Positions 1 through 8,743 are shown, numbered from the stretch's first letter. The stretch: 37,466 nucleotides of DNA from Chloroflexota bacterium (GCA_013204555.1 JABMNO010000042.1:1-37466); one strand, 5' to 3'. Numbers and translations are program-made. Notes: generated by a model not told the origin, from the sequence alone.

Positions 1-217
1 GGCATGCGAATCCACTTATAAACGTGGCAGAGCTGTTCAGACAACCGGGACCACCTCTGATATTGTTGGCCAACAGCTCTTGTCGGTAGACGTCTGCGGG
101 AACAACGAAACCCTCAGGAACCTGGAAACCCCATGATTCAAGGCGGTGGAGGCCATGCCCCTTGCCACCAACGATTTCAGGTGAGGTGGATTCGGCAAAG
201 GAGAGAAAGTAGTTCAT
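1..217 (-). CDS. PEP synthase / rifampin-phosphotransferase-like ATP-grasp domain protein, N-terminal part (runs off left edge)
   Basis: Reading the minus strand from an ATG at 217 gives 72 residues of open frame that continue past the window edge. Residues about 10-40 carry the signature of the N-terminal ATP/pyruvate-phosphate-dikinase domain: IVGGKGHGLHRLE, then GFQVPEGFVVPADVYR. In PEP synthases and rifampin phosphotransferases this domain binds ATP and phosphorylates the histidine of the swivelling domain. The ATG overlaps the TGA of the upstream gene by four bases (ATGA), so the two are almost certainly translationally coupled. That upstream gene encodes the swivelling-histidine half, so the enzyme is split into two chains with the domain order reversed relative to the usual single protein. 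The phosphoryl acceptor is unknown. What is visible supports the domain but not the substrate. Confidence 0.8.
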   Translation of the reverse strand, partial: MNYFLSFAESTSPEIVGGKGHGLHRLESWGFQVPEGFVVPADVYRQELLANNIRGGPGCLNSSATFISGFAC

Positions 218-1869
218 TCGACTATGTGCACCAGTCCGTCGGTACCGGAGACCGTTACCGTCTGTCCGTCTTTGATTATTGTGGTGGCTCGGCTAACTCC
301 AACAACCGCCGGCAATCCGACCTCCCGTGCTACCACTGCAGGGTGAGAGAGCACGCCACCCGCCTCAGAGACCAGCGCTGCAGCGACGCGGAACAGTGGC
401 GTCCACATGGGGGCGGTACTTCGGCAGATCAAGATATCACCGTTGTTCAGCTTGCCGAAATCGTCCGGGGAGAGAATCACTCTGGCGATTCCAGTCGCCT
501 CACCCCTTGAAGCGGCCGTCCCCCTGAGTGCAGTGATCCCGTCTTTCGCCTGATCGCCACTGGCGGGCAGAATCTTCAGGGCTTCGTGATCTGGCGGCGC
601 TGTGCCAAGGTACTTTGGTGGAGTAAGCCTGGAGTTCGTTTCCCGCTGAGAGCGTCTTTCATTAGCGAGCGATTGGAGGTTTTCTGGAGCATTCCCATTG
701 ATTCCAAGCTCTGCCTCATCGCGGTCGATGAACCAGACGTCATCAGCCTGTTCGATCGAACCGTTCGCGACCAGACGGCGACCAACTTCAGCCAGCGCAA
801 TACGAACAAGAGACGCGCTTGACTGATCTATGTAATAGGAATGGTCTTCCTTGAGGGGCCAAAGATCCTCCGCCAGCGATAGTGCCGCCTCAAATCTTTC
901 CAGTAGTTCTGCATCGGCAGCTACTTTTTCGCGCACATCTTTGATCAAATCGGACTTGATTGAGCGCAACTCCGCTTCTTTATTGCCGGTTGTTTCAGGC
1001 GTCAGAAGGCGCGATCGAATCAGATCGAATGAGGCTGCCGGATTCTCTTTCCACGTTGGGAAAACCATGTCAAAGCCACCGGGCCTGTATCCAAATTCGT
1101 AAATGTACTCATCGAATCGGACCAGCCATTCAGCGCCATCTTCATGCTCGCGTAGGGCCCCCATGATGACCTGCGCGTCGCGGTTCTCCCGTATCGCAGT
1201 GGCGATTCGATCAGATGCCTGCGCTCGAACCGCCAGATCATCGAGTGCCTCGATTGCCTGCACCGTCTTGGAGTTATCACTCCGGAGCAGCATATGGGCA
1301 GAATCTTCTGCCTCGGGTCCCATGATCTCGATATATATCTTCTTGAGCCGATCGGCCGCTGTGTTCGCTGGCATCACGAGCAGATGATGTAGATACCAGT
1401 GGTGCGAATTCAATCGCAGGAATTCTTGCAGCGCCTCCCACAGTTCAGCATCACTCAGACTCCCAAGATCAACCGCTTTCATCTGCGCGAGGTCACGCTC
1501 CAGGCCCGGTCGCCATTCGTTGTTCCATCTATCCAGGGCGGTATTTAATGCCGCATCAAGAAGCTGCTCGCGCTCTGCCTTTTCTTCATCGGTGGGTTCG
1601 CTTCCGGTCGACGCGCCATACGGATATCCGTTGACTATCTTCCGTACACCACCTGGTGAGTAGGTTCCGGTCTCCTTACTCGCCCGACTCATCCCCGCAT
1701 GTGTGACCTTCCCCATCGAAGTTGACATCGTCGATGACGGCAGTGGGGCGTGGAAGTCATCCCAACTCCAAAGGCGAGTTGGCTCTTCATCATCGGCCCA
1801 GGTAACAGGGAAGTCTGGCGGTTCAGGGAGCCTCGTTCCATTGCCTTTGGTCTGGGATGCGGCACACAT
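214..1869 (-). CDS. PEP-utilising enzyme, central plus swivelling phosphohistidine domains (split rifampin-phosphotransferase/PEP synthase type)
   Basis: 551 residues. The C-terminal ~100 residues are a PEP-utilisers mobile domain: GDILICRSTAPMWTPLF, then GGVLSHPAVVAREVGLPAVV, with the phosphorylated histidine at His509. The middle resembles the central region of rifampin phosphotransferase-type proteins (EFGYRPGGFDMVFPTWKENP and, later, ADDVWFIDRDEAELG). No ATP-grasp domain is present; it is supplied by the overlapping downstream gene (ATGA junction). Together they should transfer phosphate from ATP through the histidine to a small molecule, pyruvate or an antibiotic-like acceptor. I favour a rifampin-phosphotransferase-like family over true PEP synthase because of the central region, but the substrate is open. 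The first ~90 residues match nothing I know. The start is the ATG at 1869; a later ATG could be used. Confidence 0.8.
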   Translation of the reverse strand: MCAASQTKGNGTRLPEPPDFPVTWADDEEPTRLWSWDDFHAPLPSSTMSTSMGKVTHAGMSRASKETGTYSPGGVRKIVNGYPYGASTGSEPTDEEKAEREQLLDAALNTALDRWNNEWRPGLERDLAQMKAVDLGSLSDAELWEALQEFLRLNSHHWYLHHLLVMPANTAADRLKKIYIEIMGPEAEDSAHMLLRSDNSKTVQAIEALDDLAVRAQASDRIATAIRENRDAQVIMGALREHEDGAEWLVRFDEYIYEFGYRPGGFDMVFPTWKENPAASFDLIRSRLLTPETTGNKEAELRSIKSDLIKDVREKVAADAELLERFEAALSLAEDLWPLKEDHSYYIDQSSASLVRIALAEVGRRLVANGSIEQADDVWFIDRDEAELGINGNAPENLQSLANERRSQRETNSRLTPPKYLGTAPPDHEALKILPASGDQAKDGITALRGTAASRGEATGIARVILSPDDFGKLNNGDILICRSTAPMWTPLFRVAAALVSEAGGVLSHPAVVAREVGLPAVVGVSRATTIIKDGQTVTVSGTDGLVHIVE

Positions 1870-1988
1870 CGACGGGCGTCTTCTTTCACAATTGCAGTCG
1901 TTTGTCAGGAACCTGCCCTACCAAATCGAATTTAGTGAGCAGAGTGAGTCATATTAGCGCAGCACACGGTGCGAGAGGTTCACATCAC

Positions 1989-2345
1989 CTACCGGCGACG
2001 TTTGCCTCCACCTTTGCCGGTGAATTTACGCGGGGAGGGGGGCTCAGGTCTACCAGCTAGATCAGAGCTCCGCAATTGAGTTGATTCACTCCGTTGTTGA
2101 GGCCTTCTGCCCTTTCGGAAGTCGAGATGCTCCACTGACTTGATGGGGCCGAAGAGCCTTTCCCAGATGAACCCGGTGATGACTCCCACCAGCGCAGATA
2201 TCGGAGCGCCAAATACAAGAGCGATCAGCGCTGCCCTACCCGGGGTCTCGCCTTCTGGCCTGCCGATTATTCCGGAAACAATGAACAACAACGTCCCCAG
2301 TACCAGGACGATGCCAGAGACGCGAATTACGGTTGGACTAAGCAT
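1989..2345 (-). CDS. Small two-helix membrane protein with a basic C-terminal tail
   Basis: 118 residues. Two hydrophobic segments (about 9-28 and 38-60) are separated by a short Gly/Pro-rich loop. The last ~50 residues are strongly basic and hydrophilic, ending in KGGGKRRR, so a cytoplasmic tail is likely. It starts 15 bp after the stop of the C45 family gene on the same strand and probably shares its transcript. I do not recognise the family, and no catalytic motif is visible. The hydrophobic pattern and the placement argue for a real gene rather than chance. Confidence 0.6.
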   Translation of the reverse strand: MLSPTVIRVSGIVLVLGTLLFIVSGIIGRPEGETPGRAALIALVFGAPISALVGVITGFIWERLFGPIKSVEHLDFRKGRRPQQRSESTQLRSSDLAGRPEPPSPRKFTGKGGGKRRR

Positions 2346-2360
2346 GCGCAGCCGTACGGA

Positions 2361-3461
2361 TCAATTGAGTTTGTAGATTTTGTATGGGTTATCGCATGGA
2401 TTGCCGTTGGTGACGTGCATCCGGCCCGCGTCCGGTTCAATGATCATCGATATGACGCTTCGGTCTGACCCCGTATTGGGGTGGTCGTTCGGGTGACGGC
2501 AAATCGAAGTTGGGTGGTCATCATGGTCTGAAAGAATCGCCTTCACGTCGTCCACGCCGACTTTCCCGGATTTCGTGTCAAGAATCGAGTGAGATCGCGA
2601 CTTGCGTTCAAACGTTTGGCCGTAGAGGGTCGTCTCTTCATTCAGCGCCGCAAGATCAGGGTGGACGCAGTGGTTGGTGTGGACCATCAAACCATCGGCA
2701 TCACCGCGGACCATCCGGTGCTTGCCTGCCATAACCTCAAAGTCGACTGCACCTTCTCGCGTGACCAATCCGAGATTGCCCGGGCGCGCGCGGTCCATCC
2801 GATCGATGGCCTCGGTGACTCCAGTGATATCGGTTGCCTCGTGGACAGCTCGGACCGTGAAGTACCACGGCACACCACCAACGTTCATTGCACCAGGAAT
2901 CGTATTCATGGCGATCCCCAGACCTGCGTCGTTCAGTCCCATGTAAGCGATCAGACCCGCCTGCCCCCATGTCATATTGGCTGGCTTGCCGGTTGGTCGG
3001 CGCTTGATGACCAGCGAAAACGGGCGCATCTCATCGTCGTTGTCCCAGTTCTGCCCTACGAATCCCACGCCGTTTGATGCGCGTTCCTTTTCAACCGCTA
3101 TGGTGGTGCAGCCTTCCCAGACGGCCGACCCTCCACCCATGCGGTGAGGGACCTCACTACGAGCGTTGATCACCATGATTTCGGCGGGGGAGACATTGCC
3201 GCCCTCAGCCATGCCCCTCAACTCATCAGCCATATCCGCTGAGTACTGCTCGACAATCTCGAAATAACTATCGGCAGTAGCGAGCACTTCTGCTCTATCA
3301 AGCGGAACCTCGCGATTCTGGTTCATCCGCATGAGAACGTGGTCGACCAGCGGCGGAAGAGTCTCTCGGGTCGCTTCGCCAATCTGTCGTCCAAGTTCGC
3401 GCGGAGCGCCTGACACGTCGATTTCCGGGAACCTGATTTGGGAGCGCGTTTCTGTTGCCAT
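2361..3461 (-). CDS. C45-family autoproteolytic acyltransferase/hydrolase (isopenicillin-N acyltransferase-like)
   Basis: 366 residues from the ATG at 3461. An upstream in-frame TTG at 3524 would add 21 residues rich in Cys and Arg that do not look like family sequence; neither start has a clear ribosome binding site. The N-terminal part (GAPRELGRQIGEATRETL) and the central block EGCTTIAVEKERASNGVGF followed by GQNWDND are typical of peptidase family C45 / acyl-CoA:6-aminopenicillanic acid acyltransferases. These are Ntn hydrolases that cleave themselves before a cysteine, here Cys118 in EGCTTIA, and then use it as the nucleophile. The substrate is probably an amide or a beta-lactam-like or acyl-amino compound; sequence alone does not say. 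It diverges from the dehydratase gene across about 90 bp and is followed by a small membrane-protein gene. Confidence 0.85.
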   Translation of the reverse strand: MATETRSQIRFPEIDVSGAPRELGRQIGEATRETLPPLVDHVLMRMNQNREVPLDRAEVLATADSYFEIVEQYSADMADELRGMAEGGNVSPAEIMVINARSEVPHRMGGGSAVWEGCTTIAVEKERASNGVGFVGQNWDNDDEMRPFSLVIKRRPTGKPANMTWGQAGLIAYMGLNDAGLGIAMNTIPGAMNVGGVPWYFTVRAVHEATDITGVTEAIDRMDRARPGNLGLVTREGAVDFEVMAGKHRMVRGDADGLMVHTNHCVHPDLAALNEETTLYGQTFERKSRSHSILDTKSGKVGVDDVKAILSDHDDHPTSICRHPNDHPNTGSDRSVISMIIEPDAGRMHVTNGNPCDNPYKIYKLN

Positions 3462-3548
3462 AAAGGAGACGATAACACGGCCAACGCCCTCTTCCGTGCT
3501 ACATTTACGGCACTTCAATACCAACTCAGTTCAACCACGGACGGTCAC

Positions 3549-5273
3549 ATGTCAGAACACAATAACGGAAATGGAACGCTCCGCAGCGAGGAGTGGTTTG
3601 GCCCAAAGGACCTTGAAGGGTTCCTGCACAGGGCCGGTTTGAAGTCGCAGGGATTCAGCGAAAGCGAGTTCCAGGGTAAGCCTGTGATTGGCATCGCCAA
3701 CTCCTGGAGCGAGCTGACCCATTGCAATGCCCACCTGCGCGAGCTTGCGCAACACGTAAAACGCGGAGTGGCGGCGGCCGGTGGCTTCCCGCTGGAGTTC
3801 CCGACGATATCACTTGGCGAATTCTTCATTTCGCCAACCTCCATGCTGCTCCGAAATCTCATGTCGATGGACGTAGAAGAGATGATCCGTGCCGCGCCAC
3901 TGGACGGCGTTGTGCTTCTATCAGGCTGCGATAAAACCACGCCCGCAATGATGATGGGTGCGGTTAGTGCCGATGTGCCTGCGATTGTGGTGACGGGCGG
4001 GCCGCAGTTGAAAGGCAACTGGCGGGGACAAGATCTTGGATCTTGCACAGACTGTCGTCGTTACTGGGTGGAGCTGCGCGCTGGTCGGATCACACAGGAC
4101 GAGTACGACTCCATGGAGGAGGCGATCTATCGCTCACCAGGCCACTGCATGGTGATGGGGACGGCGTCATCGATGGGCGGAATCGCAGAGACCATAGGAT
4201 TGAGCCTTCCCGGTGGGGGGACCATTCCCGGCGCCGACTCCCGGCGCAAAACGCACTCCGAAGAGGCTGGAAGAGCAATTGTTGATCTCGTCAACAAAGG
4301 CATAAAGCCTTCCGATGTCGTGACACCGGAATCTATCGACAACGCGATCCGGTTCCTGCTGGCGGTGGGAGGGTCCACCAACGCGATAATTCACCTCACA
4401 GCCATCGCTGGCCGCGCCGGAATTGAGCTACCGCTATCGCACTTCGATGAGCTTTCCAGGACCACACCTATGATTCTGAACCTGAAGCCATCCGGCGAGT
4501 ACCTGATGGAAGATCTCTACTACGCTGGAGGTGTTGAGGCCATCCTATCCAGAATCTCGCCGCTTCTGAACCTGGACGAGATGACGGTCACCGGAAAAAC
4601 ACTGGGCGAGAATATTGCCGACGCTACCGTTCACAACGATCGCGTCATTCGGACCATCGAGAATCCGCTTTTCAAAGAAGGTGGCATAGTCGCGTTGAGC
4701 GGATCGCTGGCCCCCGATGGAGCCGTGATCAAGCACACTGCTGCATCACCAGAATTGCTCACCCATACCGGACGTGCTGTGGTCTTCGAGGACTACGAAG
4801 ACTTGCACGCGAGAATCGACTCAGACGACCTCGACGTGACGATTAACGATGTGCTGGTGCTCAAGAACACCGGCCCGATTGGTGGGCCGGGGATGCCGGA
4901 GTCCGGCATGTTACCGCTGCCCAAGAAGCTGCTCCAACAGGGACACCGCGACATGGTGCGAATCAGCGACGCCCGGATGAGTGGAACCGCGTTTGGAACG
5001 GTGGTGTTGCACGTCACGCCAGAGTCAGCAATTGGTGGCCCGTTAGGTCTGGTCGAAAACGGAGATATGATTTTGCTGGACACCCCAAACCGCAGGCTCG
5101 ACCTGCTCGTCGATGACGCTGAGTTGGAGCGACGACGCGCAGTGTGGAAGGCCCCGGCGGCGAAGTACAACCGAGGTTACGGCCAGATGTACTCGCAACA
5201 TGTCCTGCAGGCTGATGGCGGCTGCGACTTCGACTTCCTGCGCGGGAAGACGCCGGTTAAGTTGCGGGTGTGA
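3549..5273 (+). CDS. IlvD/Edd-family dehydratase, probably a sugar-acid (pentonate/hexonate) dehydratase
   Basis: 574 residues from the ATG at 3549. The family removes water from 2,3-dihydroxy acids to give 2-keto acids using a [2Fe-2S] cluster. Three cysteines fall where pentonate dehydratases place their cluster ligands: Cys59 (NSWSELTHCNAH), Cys127 (GCDKTTPAMMMG) and Cys200 (PGHCMVMGTASSMGG). Near the C-terminus DARMSGTAFGTVVLHVTPE holds the serine that acts as the base. The block CTDCRRYWVELRAGRITQ is of the arabinonate/xylonate dehydratase kind rather than the valine/isoleucine biosynthetic IlvD kind, and no branched-chain amino acid genes lie nearby. The gene stands alone on its strand, opposite the C45 gene. 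The tandem aldo/keto reductases further right resemble aldose dehydrogenases, so the dehydratase may act downstream of them; that link is inference. Confidence 0.88.
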   Translation: MSEHNNGNGTLRSEEWFGPKDLEGFLHRAGLKSQGFSESEFQGKPVIGIANSWSELTHCNAHLRELAQHVKRGVAAAGGFPLEFPTISLGEFFISPTSMLLRNLMSMDVEEMIRAAPLDGVVLLSGCDKTTPAMMMGAVSADVPAIVVTGGPQLKGNWRGQDLGSCTDCRRYWVELRAGRITQDEYDSMEEAIYRSPGHCMVMGTASSMGGIAETIGLSLPGGGTIPGADSRRKTHSEEAGRAIVDLVNKGIKPSDVVTPESIDNAIRFLLAVGGSTNAIIHLTAIAGRAGIELPLSHFDELSRTTPMILNLKPSGEYLMEDLYYAGGVEAILSRISPLLNLDEMTVTGKTLGENIADATVHNDRVIRTIENPLFKEGGIVALSGSLAPDGAVIKHTAASPELLTHTGRAVVFEDYEDLHARIDSDDLDVTINDVLVLKNTGPIGGPGMPESGMLPLPKKLLQQGHRDMVRISDARMSGTAFGTVVLHVTPESAIGGPLGLVENGDMILLDTPNRRLDLLVDDAELERRRAVWKAPAAKYNRGYGQMYSQHVLQADGGCDFDFLRGKTPVKLRV

Positions 5274-5458
5274 GCCACGCCGGAATTCCACGCCGCACTG
5301 CGCATCTCGACCTCATTTTTCGACTTCGGATCGGCCGCTACCGCAGTGACGCGTGACATCGAACCAAACCCGCGACCAACACTGCGATTCTTCGCGAAAC
5401 CTCAGAATTACGTCGTGAGTATGATCACAACGACTCCATCGCGGTTCCTCTATCCGGG

Positions 5459-5487
5459 CGCCTCAGCGGAATACTCGCTGTGAGGCG
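5459..5487 (+). promoter_or_regulatory. Inverted repeat in the leader of the adenylyl cyclase gene
   Basis: The arms CGCCTCA-GCG (5459-5468) and CGC-TG-TGAGGCG (5476-5487) form a hairpin with a 7-nt loop and a 2-nt bulge, ending 15 bases before the cyclase ATG. It could be an RNA hairpin over the ribosome-binding region, which has no clear Shine-Dalgarno sequence, or a protein operator. It has no U-tract, so it is unlikely to be the terminator of the upstream dehydratase gene. Confidence 0.4.
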
Positions 5488-5502
5488 TGAAACCCGACTA
5501 AA

Positions 5503-6759
5503 ATGGCGCCCATGAGCACTCTCTCTCCTGCAAGAGCACTCGCCAGCAGTCTTTACGCATTCGCCAATGGGATCACCGTCAGCGATGGTGACGACGATGC
5601 AGCGCACCTGCGCAAATCAATCGCGGTACTGGCAGCACTTGCCATCGTTCCAGCGGCGACTGCCTGGGGCTTGGTTTACTTGTGGGTTGGCGAATATACC
5701 GCCGCTGTCATCCCGCTTTTGTACCCAGTAATTACGGCGGTGAACTTCGCTGTCTACAGGGTTTGGCACCGATATCATCCCTTTGAGTTCATACAGTTGC
5801 TTCTCGCCTTGCTACTGCCACCACTGCTGATGTTTGCCCTGGGCGGATTTGTGAGTTCCAGTGCCGTGGTGATCTGGTCCCTGATCACGCCTTTGGGTGC
5901 GATTGTATATTCCACTCGGCGAATGGCTTATTTCTGGTTTGTTGTGTTCATGGGGACGGTAATCTTTGGAGCGTTGATCGATTCGTCCATCAGCGACGTG
6001 AATAACGTCCCGAGTTGGGCCAAGACAATCTTGTTCGCCGGCAATCTCCTCGGGCCGTCAGCGATCGCGTTCGCTTTGTTGGCCTATTTCGTGAACCAGA
6101 ATGAGATCAGCTACAAGTTATTGAATTTCGAGCGCAATCGCTCTGAAACCCTGCTCGAAAACGTTCTTCCCGCAAAGATCGCAGCGCGCCTCAAAGACGG
6201 AACACAGATGGTGGCCGACAGGTTCGATCAGGTGAGCGTCCTATTTGCTGACATGGTGGGTTCCACTGAAATGGCGAGCAAACTTTCTCCAGAAGATATG
6301 GTGGCATTGCTCAACGAAGTGTTCTCGGAGTTCGACTCGATTACCGTGCGTCACGGCGTGGAGAAGATCAGCACATCTGGTGACAACTACCTTGTGGCAT
6401 CGGGAGTCCCTGAGCCGAGATCTGATCATGCTCAGGCGCTGGTACGCGTGGCGTTGGAGATGCGTGACTATCTTGAGGAGCGTCGAGGGAAGCTCGACGT
6501 AGTCCTGCAAATGAGATTTGGGATCAACACTGGGCCGGCAGTGGCGGGTGTGGTCGGCCAGCGCAACTTCCATTACGACATCTGGGGGGACGCCGTGAAC
6601 ACTGCCAGTCGGATGGAATCTCACGGTGAGCCGGGACGCGTTCAGATTAGTGAGGCGACTTTCGAACTGGTGAAGGACGAGTTCGAATGTGAGCCTCGCG
6701 GAGACATCGACATTAAGGGCAAAGGCCTAATGCGGACGTGGTTTGTGGAACGCCGCTAG
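5503..6759 (+). CDS. Membrane-bound class III adenylyl cyclase
   Basis: 418 residues. Residues ~40-210 contain about six hydrophobic helices, followed by a linker (FERNRSETLLENVLPAKIAARL) and a catalytic domain to the C-terminus. The domain has the metal-binding aspartates (VLFADMVGSTE and KISTSGDNYL), the purine-selecting lysine (EKISTSGD) and aspartate (YDIWGDAVN) that favour ATP over GTP, and the asparagine/arginine pair of the transition state (VNTASRM). All key residues are present, so an active homodimeric cyclase making cAMP at the membrane is expected. The linker LLENVLPAKIAARLKDG is typical of bacterial six-helix cyclases. ATGs at 5503 and 5512 are both possible starts; neither has a strong ribosome binding site. 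No cAMP receptor or phosphodiesterase is in the window. Confidence 0.93.
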   Translation: MAPMSTLSPARALASSLYAFANGITVSDGDDDAAHLRKSIAVLAALAIVPAATAWGLVYLWVGEYTAAVIPLLYPVITAVNFAVYRVWHRYHPFEFIQLLLALLLPPLLMFALGGFVSSSAVVIWSLITPLGAIVYSTRRMAYFWFVVFMGTVIFGALIDSSISDVNNVPSWAKTILFAGNLLGPSAIAFALLAYFVNQNEISYKLLNFERNRSETLLENVLPAKIAARLKDGTQMVADRFDQVSVLFADMVGSTEMASKLSPEDMVALLNEVFSEFDSITVRHGVEKISTSGDNYLVASGVPEPRSDHAQALVRVALEMRDYLEERRGKLDVVLQMRFGINTGPAVAGVVGQRNFHYDIWGDAVNTASRMESHGEPGRVQISEATFELVKDEFECEPRGDIDIKGKGLMRTWFVERR

Positions 6760-6841
6760 CAACATTTGCTACAAAGATCATTGGCACGCCAGCGCTGGAG
6801 AACCAATTGAGGATATTCGCCGCCGGTGGAACGGGTTCTAA

Positions 6842-7435
6842 CTAATCCAGAGAGAACGGCGGGTACTTGTCGGTTGCCATGTAAAACGCGTACGCCTCAA
6901 CTCTGTATGACCACCGGCTCACGCCGACCACGAAATCGAACAATCCTCGTGGGAAGTGTCCCGTGAAGAGGATAGCGAACCAGGCAACGATGAGGGCCAG
7001 TATCACGGCTACAAACAACAAAATCAGAACTATGTAGTGCGGAATCGCCAGTATCCACTTTACGAGCGGTAGCCACCGGTTCAGATCGCGTTCGAAATCG
7101 GGATACTCGATCTCCAGTGTGACTGCCTGATGATCGTCCGTCGCCGGATACTCCTCACGAAGCAGTCCAACATACGCATAGACGCGAGCCCAGAATCGTC
7201 CTAGTTCCAGATTGAAGTCAAACCACCACCTCGGGTACTTCCTTCTGAAAATGATCATCAGCGCTGGAGCGATGATAAAAAACCCGCCCTGCGTTCCCCT
7301 CTCCATGGTTGCTGCGAGGATCAGTATCGGGATCGCGAAGATGATCCGGAACGCAGCTTTGAATCGGTCTTGCGGACCATCCGGATACTCCACATCAAAA
7401 ACTACCGGGTAGCCATCGTTTGCCTGCCGAGCCAT
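6842..7435 (-). CDS. DUF4389 family membrane protein
   Basis: 197 residues from the ATG at 7435, which has a good Shine-Dalgarno (GGAGG, 7 nt upstream); an upstream in-frame start at 7495 is less likely. The protein consists of two similar halves. Each begins with a short acidic EYPD-like stretch and a basic amphipathic segment (DRFKAAFRIIFAIP, then DLNRWLPLVKWILAIP), then hydrophobic helices, then an aromatic block (WWFDFNLELGRFWARVYAY, then GLFDFVVGVSRWSYRVEAY) ending in a YP motif. This internal duplication is the hallmark of DUF4389 membrane proteins, common in Actinobacteria and Chloroflexota and of unknown function. It is convergent with the cyclase gene and has no obvious operon partner. 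Confidence 0.8.
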   Translation of the reverse strand: MARQANDGYPVVFDVEYPDGPQDRFKAAFRIIFAIPILILAATMERGTQGGFFIIAPALMIIFRRKYPRWWFDFNLELGRFWARVYAYVGLLREEYPATDDHQAVTLEIEYPDFERDLNRWLPLVKWILAIPHYIVLILLFVAVILALIVAWFAILFTGHFPRGLFDFVVGVSRWSYRVEAYAFYMATDKYPPFSLD

Positions 7436-7572
7436 CTCAAATCCTCCGTGCTGGGGTTTCGGCGGGAGTATACAGCGGGCGTTGCCGCTCGTCATGATGA
7501 TTTCAGAGCATCATCCGCTTCCAACCTGTGGTCACTCTGGTGCGCGGGCGATAGTTCACCAATGGCACTTCG

Positions 7573-7860
7573 CTATTTGGGTTGGGCTTGCTCTTCTATG
7601 ATCAGTTTCTGGCCCCGGCGAGTTGCGCCGGGGGTTGGGTCAAGTTGATCAAGACCTGCTTTGCGGCCTTCTTCCGTGGGCAAGAAGGTCATTCCATCTT
7701 CATCAATGCGCGCGACTATGAGGCGGTCGTCCCGGATGTGCGCTGCGAGTCCGCGCAGGTGGTCCGAGATGCCGGGTAGCCGGGCGTCCTTCGCCCGTTC
7801 GATTTCGCGATCGATCAGCTCAAGCGCTTCTTGTTTGAGATCATTCTCGGTGGCTGGCAT
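7573..7860 (-). CDS. Small hypothetical protein (95 residues)
   Basis: A 95-residue soluble, charged protein with a GGAGG Shine-Dalgarno about 9 nt before its ATG, which supports a real gene. The first ~45 residues are predicted mostly helical (NDLKQEALELIDREIERAKD). The middle looks like a small beta unit (DRLIVARIDEDGMTFLPTEEG). I do not recognise a family. It starts 31 bp after the stop of the 283-residue gene on the same strand and is probably co-transcribed with it. No signal peptide, membrane segment or cysteine is present. Confidence 0.55.
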   Translation of the reverse strand: MPATENDLKQEALELIDREIERAKDARLPGISDHLRGLAAHIRDDRLIVARIDEDGMTFLPTEEGRKAGLDQLDPTPGATRRGQKLIIEEQAQPK

Positions 7861-7891
7861 CTATGGACCTCCGGCGCCGGTTCCATGGCGG

Positions 7892-8743
7892 CTAACGTTT
7901 GGGGGCGTTCTGAGGCTCTCGCACGTATGGCTGTATTCGTGCCTCGGTGATCTCTGGCTCGCCTTTTATCGATTCGCAGAGCTCGAATGCCGCCGTCACG
8001 GTCTCTTTGTCGCCTTCCAGCGCCAGCATTACAGCGCCTTCGGAACCACCCACGCCGCCGGATGCGATGTGCACGGCTGTTACGCCGGTCAGTATTTCAA
8101 GGGCCTGAATCTCTGTCACAACTTTGGCTGTGACCACCGGCATGAAGCCTGCCGCCTGTCCCATTGTGAGGTCCCAGAGATGGTTGCCAGCGTGGAAGTG
8201 GGCGTCTATCACGTCGGGAATCAGTCGCTCTAGACTCACTGGCGCAATCCAGTGAGCGCCACGCGCAGTCAGAGTTCCCCAGATGCCACCAACGGTGCCG
8301 CCGGCCCCATCCCCTGCAAATACACCGATATTCCCATGGGGATCAACAGCGTTGGCTCCCTTGATGGAGACGTCCTTGGCTTCCATCTGTCCCAGAGCCT
8401 CAGGTGCCGGTACGTCCACGAGTTTGCCGTCTTTGAACACCCATGGACCGACCTGATCTTCCGGAACAATTGTTCCTAACCTGCCTTGTGTGATGATTCC
8501 GGCTGTGTAGTTCTGCTTGGGCTCAGCCTCACCAACGATCTCTTCCAGAACGTATGCCGGTGTTATGCCCCTGGAAATGATGAACCAGCCGTCCTTCATC
8601 ACTCTCTCTATCTCGGGGACTCTGACGGTTCCTTTCGCAATCAACCGCTTGCTCTCTGCTGGCACCAGCACGACGACGGCGTGGTAGCGATCATCTCGTG
8701 TGCCCTCGAGCGGTTTCTTGAACGCGGACGTGTCGTAAAACAT
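7892..8743 (-). CDS. Unrecognised 283-residue soluble protein
   Basis: A soluble alpha/beta-type protein with a Shine-Dalgarno-like GGAG 10 nt before the ATG. Glycine-rich conserved-looking blocks stand out: VSIKGANAVDPHGNIGVFAG, then GGTVGGIWGTLTARGAHWI, then APVSLERLIPDVI, and near the C-terminus AVHIASGGVGGSEGAVMLA. The first block is faintly like the nucleotide/CoA-binding loops of NagB/RpiA/CoA-transferase-fold proteins, but I cannot assign it to a named family. It precedes the 95-residue gene in a likely two-gene transcript and diverges from the Nudix gene across 234 bp. That spacer contains a GGCGGG/CCCGCC hairpin (8832-8851) and no convincing promoter hexamers. Confidence 0.7.
   Translation of the reverse strand: MFYDTSAFKKPLEGTRDDRYHAVVVLVPAESKRLIAKGTVRVPEIERVMKDGWFIISRGITPAYVLEEIVGEAEPKQNYTAGIITQGRLGTIVPEDQVGPWVFKDGKLVDVPAPEALGQMEAKDVSIKGANAVDPHGNIGVFAGDGAGGTVGGIWGTLTARGAHWIAPVSLERLIPDVIDAHFHAGNHLWDLTMGQAAGFMPVVTAKVVTEIQALEILTGVTAVHIASGGVGGSEGAVMLALEGDKETVTAAFELCESIKGEPEITEARIQPYVREPQNAPKR

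Noticed and set aside
133..510. Plus-strand open frame of 125 codons near the left edge
   Set aside because: It is antisense to the overlapping pair of PEP-utilising genes, whose motifs are clear.
2589..3077. Plus-strand open frame of 162 codons
   Set aside because: Antisense shadow of the C45-family gene; no family-like sequence and no ribosome binding site.
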